Part shown: positions 59,076 through 64,000 of the stretch, in pieces | Numbering within the stretch: position 1 is the first letter of the stretch | How the letters are laid out: every line of letters starts with the position of its first letter | NCBI GenBank assembly: GCA_001839685.1 | Contig: MLAK01000002.1 | Span: forward strand, 161,464 to 225,463 | Reading direction: 5' to 3' | From: Tritrichomonas foetus | Lineage: Eukaryota > Parabasalia > Tritrichomonadida > Tritrichomonadidae | Length of the DNA: 64,000 nt | Made by a program: the position numbers and the translations under genes | The notes under the pieces: model-generated | The model's database searches: none | Seen by the model: only the letters and a program-made list of their open reading frames with translations | What the model was told of the DNA's origin: nothing

Positions 59076-61136
59076 ATGCAAGCTTTTGGTGGATGTAATG
59101 CTGATCCTGACGCATGGGATGTTTATAATGACCATCTTGCTTACGGCTCTGGCCCCTGCGTCATAATTCAGAACTTATCGACGTATAAAACAGTTGCATA
59201 TGCAGCACTTAACTACGGAATTATCACATGCGTGAAATACGATTCGAATGGATTTCTTATTGTCGGCACTTGCCATGGCAATTTAATGATCCTCGATCCG
59301 GCCACAGTTCAAGTAAGCTCTGTTCTTACATTTAACTCGTCGATTACTCATCTCGCGATATACGAAAATGATATTCTCTTGTCTACAGCAACTCACGGCC
59401 TCAATCACTTAATCAGAACGGCTGATGGACTTCATCTCGAAAAGTCATTTTACTCAGATTTACGCTGCGTCGCCTTAAATTTGATTCGATTTAATAATGT
59501 TTTAATTTTCGGTCTCGGCCATCCCGACGGAACAGTCCAACTTTTTGTTCCATCAACAGGAAGTTCAGTCACACTCGAGGGATATGCTTGGTCGTTATCG
59601 CTCAAATTCTGTAAAGTTTCAGACGATTCAATCTTATTCGCATCAGGTTCGCAGGAAAGAACAATTCGTTTATGGCGTATTTCTCTCGAGGCCGCTTCGG
59701 AGATCTCAAAATTACACGTTTCAGTCACATCTCATGCCACTCTTGAAACAGATTCCACTCCTTTCCATGTCGAACTTTTTGCGAACCTCGAAGGCCACTC
59801 CGACTGGGTGAATTGCATTTCTTTCAGTAGTAGCTCAACACTCTGCTCTGCATCTTTTGATGGCCAAGTCCTTATTTGGTCGGCCCAGGAAGGAAGTGAT
59901 TATGACATTTCAATCCGACTTGGAACCACCGCTGTTGCGGACGACCAGAGTGGTTTCATTGGCTGTAAACTGCTCGCACCGAATGACGTCATGGCGCTTT
60001 CTCGAAATGGCGGCTTTTCTCGCTGGATTGACGGAAAAACAGTCAGATGTTTTGCTGGCCACTATGATGGAGTGACTGGACTTACCTGGACTTCTATCGG
60101 TTGTTTCCTCTCTGTCGGCCTCGACAACACCGCTCGTATTTTTGGCATTGATCGATCAAGCACTGCCATAAATGGTGATACAACCTACAGAGAGCTTGCA
60201 CGGCCGCTTATTCATGGTCACGCAGTTTTTGATTGTGCGCAAATCGCAGATGATTTATACGCTTTTGCTGCTGATGAAAAGAACGTCAGAATTCTTCAAC
60301 CATCCCAGTGTTTTGTTCATATTTATCCACATGAAAAACTCGTTTCGAAGCATCTCCCATTCGCTTCAATGGTTCACCCACTCTCTCTCGATAATGCGAT
60401 CATTAAAGACGCTGAAAGTGTCGAAGCAACTTTCGCACCAATCACTGCATCTGATTTCATGAAAGACAGAACGCCAGATGCTCACGAAATGTGGCTTACA
60501 AGATGGCCAGAATACAAATCCATTTTTGGACATGAGCGTGAACTCCGCCAGATGACTGTTGCAGAAAACGGAGATTGGTTCGCCACTGGTGATGATAGAG
60601 GTGGATATGTCGTTTACGATAAAAACAAACTTGAAAAACGTGCCAGATATGTGAGAGACGACTCTCGAACAATCACAACTGCAATCTCTGCATCACCAGA
60701 TTCAACAATGCTTCTTCTCGTTCTCGAAAATGGAATTGTCAAATTAATTGATCCAGTTACTGCTTCGATTTTGAAGACAATCAACGCAGACAAACAGGCA
60801 TATTCCTGCGGGTGGTCTCGAAATTCCCAATACTTCATTATTGGTGGAGAAAATGGTATCTCAATTTATGAAAGAGAAGGAGAATTTGCAGCTCACTACG
60901 ATGCTGGATTTGTGACAGCGATTGAGTTTATTGACGAATACACATTCATCATTGGAACTAATTCAGGTGAACTCATTCAACTTGTTTATACACCAGCAGA
61001 ACGAGCGTTTAAAGAGACACACAGGTACCAACGCCACGCAGACAGGGTTACTGACATCAAGGCTAATCGTCAAACAAATCAAATTCTTTCTGGATCCAAC
61101 GATCATACCATCCTCCTCCAAAATACCGTGATATAA
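59076..61136 (+). CDS. Elongator subunit 2 (ELP2)-like double WD40 protein
   Basis: ELP2 is a two-propeller scaffold of the Elongator complex, which modifies U34 of tRNA anticodons. Seen in 686 residues: N-terminal FGGCNADPDAWD (family has a CN motif at this point); WD blades through the whole length, clearest in LEGHSDWVNCISF and ASFDGQVLIW; the family-typical ELARPLIHGH, then DEKNVRIL; and RWPEYKSIFGHERELRQM, which matches the ELP2 segment WPExxKLYGHGYE. Two propellers plus these motifs make ELP2 more likely than another WD40 family. Shorter than human ELP2 (826). Confidence 0.82.
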   Translation: MQAFGGCNADPDAWDVYNDHLAYGSGPCVIIQNLSTYKTVAYAALNYGIITCVKYDSNGFLIVGTCHGNLMILDPATVQVSSVLTFNSSITHLAIYENDILLSTATHGLNHLIRTADGLHLEKSFYSDLRCVALNLIRFNNVLIFGLGHPDGTVQLFVPSTGSSVTLEGYAWSLSLKFCKVSDDSILFASGSQERTIRLWRISLEAASEISKLHVSVTSHATLETDSTPFHVELFANLEGHSDWVNCISFSSSSTLCSASFDGQVLIWSAQEGSDYDISIRLGTTAVADDQSGFIGCKLLAPNDVMALSRNGGFSRWIDGKTVRCFAGHYDGVTGLTWTSIGCFLSVGLDNTARIFGIDRSSTAINGDTTYRELARPLIHGHAVFDCAQIADDLYAFAADEKNVRILQPSQCFVHIYPHEKLVSKHLPFASMVHPLSLDNAIIKDAESVEATFAPITASDFMKDRTPDAHEMWLTRWPEYKSIFGHERELRQMTVAENGDWFATGDDRGGYVVYDKNKLEKRARYVRDDSRTITTAISASPDSTMLLLVLENGIVKLIDPVTASILKTINADKQAYSCGWSRNSQYFIIGGENGISIYEREGEFAAHYDAGFVTAIEFIDEYTFIIGTNSGELIQLVYTPAERAFKETHRYQRHADRVTDIKANRQTNQILSGSNDHTILLQNTVI

Positions 61137-61662
61137 ATAGAAAGAGATAAATACTATAGACTATTTTTCTATTTAATTATTTCTAAAGATATAATATATT
61201 TCAATTTTTTGAATTATTTTACCTACATTCTTTATTTACATTACAGATCAATGTTTTGAGAAGCATTATGTTGCTTTCTTTTCTGGACAAGCTACTGAAG
61301 ATACAGGTGGCATGAATCAAGGTTTATAAATCTAAGTTAATATTGTTATCTAGTTTTTAATTCCTAAGATTTAGAATCAATTAATTTTTTTTTTTTACTT
61401 CCTATTCCTCCTTTAATGGAGGAATTAAATCAGTCCAAGAGCACCAGAAAGCGCATTAGTAATATCAATACGGCTGATATGTTTTCATCTGGATTGTTCG
61501 AGGGGGGGGGAAAAAAATCCATATTTTGCATTTTATTTAGGCTGCTGAAGAATCAAAATAAAGATAGAATTAATTACATTTAATTTTTTTAATAAATAAA
61601 ATCACATAAATAAAGAAATATAATGAAAGATCGTAAAGACTGATTCACACGATTCTTAAAGT
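61137..61662. other. Convergent 3' spacer
   Basis: Between ELP2 and the kinase gene. A possible HECT-like relic and a run of nine G (61502-61510) lie inside. Confidence 0.5.
61218..61560 (+). pseudogene. Possible HECT-domain remnant
   Basis: In the plus strand a short frame reads KHYVAFFSGQATEDTGGMNQ to a TAA at 61329, resembling the start of HECT ubiquitin-ligase domains (family FxGExxxDxGGxxRE). A second piece from about 61400 reads IPPLMEELNQSKSTRKRISN and continues toward a G-run. Not contiguous and with no catalytic Cys region. The DxGG match is short, so this is tentative. Confidence 0.3.
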
Positions 61663-63180
61663 CTATTTCTGCTCTTCCGTCGTTTCTTTCTTCAAAGAAG
61701 TAGTAACATGGCGTTTGTGTTTTGGTTTCTTAGGTTTAACCGGCTTAACCGGTTTCACTGGCTTCGTAGAAACGCGTGAAAGTTTAGAACCAGCTTTAGA
61801 TTGTTTACCAGAACCCTTTAATGAACCTTTCAAAGAACCACGTAAAGATCCTCTTAGTGAACTTCTTAACGATCCTCTTGAAATTCTTGTCACTGAATTC
61901 TTTGTATCTGAACTTGAAAGGGATTCGAAAATTCTTGAAGAAACCTTCAAAATTGATGAATTCATAGACGACTTCAAAACATTCAAAAATGGATGAGACC
62001 AAATATCATCAGTAGGAATTCTATTTTCGGGCATTTTGACTAGCATCGATTTAATTAAATCAACTGCATCTGGATCAGCATCTTCTGGAAATACTGGTTC
62101 TTCAGTAGTAATCATTCTTTGTTGTTCAAAAAGGTTTTCAGCTACAAAAGGCGGGTGACCAAATAATATATAATACAATGTTGCACCAAGTGACCAGATA
62201 TCAGCAGCAAATGGATCATAGGTATCAGAAGTGATTGTTTCAGGTGGTGCAAAAGAAGGTGTACCAACTAGTTCAACCGGAATGGTACAAGAGCCTTCTG
62301 GCACAAATACAGATATTCCAAAATCGACTAAACGAACAGTTCCATCAGCATGGCGTAAAATGTTAGCCGGCTTGATGTCTCGATGAGCAATACGCTGATA
62401 GTGAATATACTGAACTGCTGAAAGAACTTGAGAAAATGCAAACCTTTTGTCATCAACAGTTTCGCACTCCATAATTGTGCCACCACTGAGAAGCTCCATA
62501 ACAATAAAAACTTGATCATTATCAGTATCCTCTATAAAATCAAACAGCTTAACAACGTTATTATGTTCAAACCTTTTCAAAATTGCAGCTTCATCTTTTG
62601 GATCATGCGTGTTTGCTTGCAAAAAGTTAATTTGGGCCCTTCTCAAATCGCAAACTTTAACTGCATATGAAACACCATCTTTTGACATTTGAACAACAAC
62701 AGCAGAAGCTCCACGACCAATTATCTTTTCAAATTCATAACCAGCAAGATTAAATTCATCTTTGCACATTTCGTAATCAAAATCTTCCTCTTCATTCATA
62801 TTTATGTTTGCCGTAGAGTTGTTTGTTGAGGAAATGTTACGTGCTGAATTATTATTACTACTGTTATTTGCAAATTTGGTCAGAGAACGAGAAGAATTTT
62901 TATTTTTTAATTGATTTTGATTTTGAAGCGAATTTTCGGTTCCATTTTTGTTGATTTGATCTTTATTGTTTGTTTGTTGTTTCCTATCGAAATTTTGTCC
63001 ATCATTGTCGCTTTGGTCGTCATCTGGTTGAGCAATTTTTGGCTTTTGCGGAGATTTTCCTTGTAAATATCGGCTATCGTTAGTATTACCGTCATCACTG
63101 TCGTTAATAACTTCGGGTGCCCTCTGCAGATCCTCCGGAAGGTTTCCCACTGGCGCCGCAGAGCTCGTGCAGCAACCCAT
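61663..63180 (-). CDS. CaMKK-like protein kinase with acylated N-terminus
   Basis: Ser/Thr kinase. Seen in 505 residues: MGCCTSS start, a myristoylation-type Gly2 with Cys3/Cys4 for palmitoylation, so probably membrane-anchored; a ~130-residue Asn/Ser-rich linker; a kinase domain at about 148-410 with GRGASAVVV, K175 (YAVKV), HRDIKPANIL, DFGIS and GTPSFAPPE; then a basic Ser/Arg tail with repeated RGSLRGSLKGSLKGS and PVKPVKPVKPKKPK. The domain resembles the CaMKK/ELM1 group that phosphorylates AMPK-type kinases. All catalytic residues are present. No calmodulin-binding site is obvious. Confidence 0.87.
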   Translation of the reverse strand: MGCCTSSAAPVGNLPEDLQRAPEVINDSDDGNTNDSRYLQGKSPQKPKIAQPDDDQSDNDGQNFDRKQQTNNKDQINKNGTENSLQNQNQLKNKNSSRSLTKFANNSSNNNSARNISSTNNSTANINMNEEEDFDYEMCKDEFNLAGYEFEKIIGRGASAVVVQMSKDGVSYAVKVCDLRRAQINFLQANTHDPKDEAAILKRFEHNNVVKLFDFIEDTDNDQVFIVMELLSGGTIMECETVDDKRFAFSQVLSAVQYIHYQRIAHRDIKPANILRHADGTVRLVDFGISVFVPEGSCTIPVELVGTPSFAPPETITSDTYDPFAADIWSLGATLYYILFGHPPFVAENLFEQQRMITTEEPVFPEDADPDAVDLIKSMLVKMPENRIPTDDIWSHPFLNVLKSSMNSSILKVSSRIFESLSSSDTKNSVTRISRGSLRSSLRGSLRGSLKGSLKGSGKQSKAGSKLSRVSTKPVKPVKPVKPKKPKHKRHVTTSLKKETTEEQK

Positions 63181-63676
63181 AACAACTGATCAGAAAAAGT
63201 TCGAAAAGCTCTTAATATCAGATGTACGTTACTTAATTTTTTGAATTCTTTTCAAAAGAATTATTTAAATTTGAGAAGGTAGACCAATTACAATCTCAAT
63301 TCCAAGTTAAATATATCTTGAGAAAAATTTTAACAGAGTTTGTTTAACGTACACAATTCAAAAAACATGAATATCTTGATGAATAAAAAATTTAAAATGG
63401 AAAAATTCGAAAATAATATTCAAAATATAATAATTAATTATTTTTACAAATATGCTCAATAATTAATGAAAGAAACTGAAATATCACAATTACTAATATC
63501 AACAGAAGTTTAGAAGTCATCATGAATGTATCTCAACAAATTCTTGACCTTATATTTTAGTTTTAATGTATAAAATTATTTTTATATCAAAGAAAGAAAA
63601 AATAAAGAGAGCTTTGAATTATTTTTTACATAGTAAAATAAAATGAATATGAGGTTTATATAAATTAATAAACAAA
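63181..63676. other. Spacer, no gene seen
   Basis: About 500 bases of very AT-rich DNA upstream of the kinase gene and downstream of the edge gene. Confidence 0.5.
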
Positions 63677-64000
63677 TTATGAGCTGTCACTTGATGAAGA
63701 ACTGGATGAGTCACCAGATTCACTTGATTCATCATCATCATCATCATCATTAGAAGATGATGATTTAGAATCTTTTTTGACTTCCACATCTCTTTCAATT
63801 GTTTCTTCTTTCTTTTCATCTCGCAAAGATTTAAAGTTTCTGTCTTCTGGAGTTACATCAACAACTTCTTTTGGCTCATCAGGCTCTGTATCGCTACTTT
63901 CTGTTGAAGAAGAAGAAGAATCATCTGATTTTTCTTCAGGTTTAATTGTTTCTTCTGGCTTAGCTACTTCTTCTGGTTTAGCTGCTTCTTTTGATTCTGG
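63677..64000 (-). CDS. C-terminal end of an acidic Ser/Glu/Asp-rich protein (partial)
   Basis: The last 107 codons of a minus-strand gene that continues past the window edge; stop TAA at 63677-63679. Seen: KPEE repeats (AAKPEEVAKPEETIKPEEKS), runs of five Ser and six Asp, a mixed segment DRNFKSLRDEKKEETIERD, and an end of mostly Ser and Asp. Low-complexity and very acidic, such as in nucleolar or chromatin-associated proteins, but no domain is visible. The only ATG-initiated frame called on this strand (63619-63819) lies in another frame and is spurious. Confidence 0.6.
   Translation of the reverse strand, partial: PESKEAAKPEEVAKPEETIKPEEKSDDSSSSSTESSDTEPDEPKEVVDVTPEDRNFKSLRDEKKEETIERDVEVKKDSKSSSSNDDDDDDESSESGDSSSSSSSDSS

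Overview
The window is AT-rich, nearly intron-free eukaryotic DNA from a flagellate protist. The best fit is a parabasalid (trichomonad), probably close to Tritrichomonas. Four things point there: an IBP39-type initiator-binding protein (a lineage-specific core-promoter factor); an IscU scaffold with a short N-terminal presequence of the kind used for hydrogenosomes; TCAYTWY-like Inr elements a few dozen bases before start codons; and a mariner element of about 1.3 kb. No reference search was possible, so the species is an inference.

Layout. 0.6-9 kb: CK2 beta, an E2F-like winged-helix protein, an AzgA-type purine permease and a DRS1-like DEAD-box helicase. 9-10.5 kb: an ATTCTT-type satellite with an assembly gap. 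10.6-23.3 kb: a Myb factor, a small gene or relic with a possible intron, a cullin, a long coiled-coil protein, a divergent pair of sister Myb factors and an IBP39-like protein. 23.4-25.1 kb: a 22-bp tandem repeat, a probable decayed gene and a 14-bp minisatellite with a second gap. 25.3-35 kb: a NahK-like sugar kinase, a PAP2-fold protein, a CCDC146/MBO2-like coiled-coil protein, IscU and a PPP-fold protein. 35-45 kb: a cytosolic beta-helix protein, a Tctex1 dynein light chain, a RhoGEF-PH-Kelch fusion, a complete mariner and a Rab. 45.8-64 kb: a second DRS1-like helicase, a Leu-like tRNA, a frameshifted BTB-like pseudogene, UTP4, an ARM-like protein, a type II DnaJ, a CK1-type kinase, a RasGEF, MYCBP/AMY-1, ELP2, a CaMKK-like acylated kinase and the 3' end of an acidic protein.

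There are no operons. Each gene has its own short leader, and strands alternate. Shared themes are transcription control (E2F-like, three Mybs, IBP39-like), ribosome and tRNA maturation (two DRS1-like helicases, UTP4, ELP2), small-GTPase and kinase signalling (RhoGEF, RasGEF, Rab, CK1, CK2 beta, CaMKK-like), and cilium/dynein (Tctex1, CCDC146-like, MYCBP).

The strongest leads are two separate phosphatase-fold proteins that have lost catalytic residues in otherwise full-length frames, and a 10-mer, TAAAYGGTCA, that recurs just upstream of unrelated genes and resembles a Myb site. Others are a RhoGEF-Kelch fusion, a Leu-anticodon tRNA with a short variable loop, a bacterial-looking sugar kinase and a possible unannotated intron. 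Several intergenic stretches read like decayed genes. Open runs of 40-60 codons arise often by chance in DNA this AT-rich, so those calls are deliberately low.
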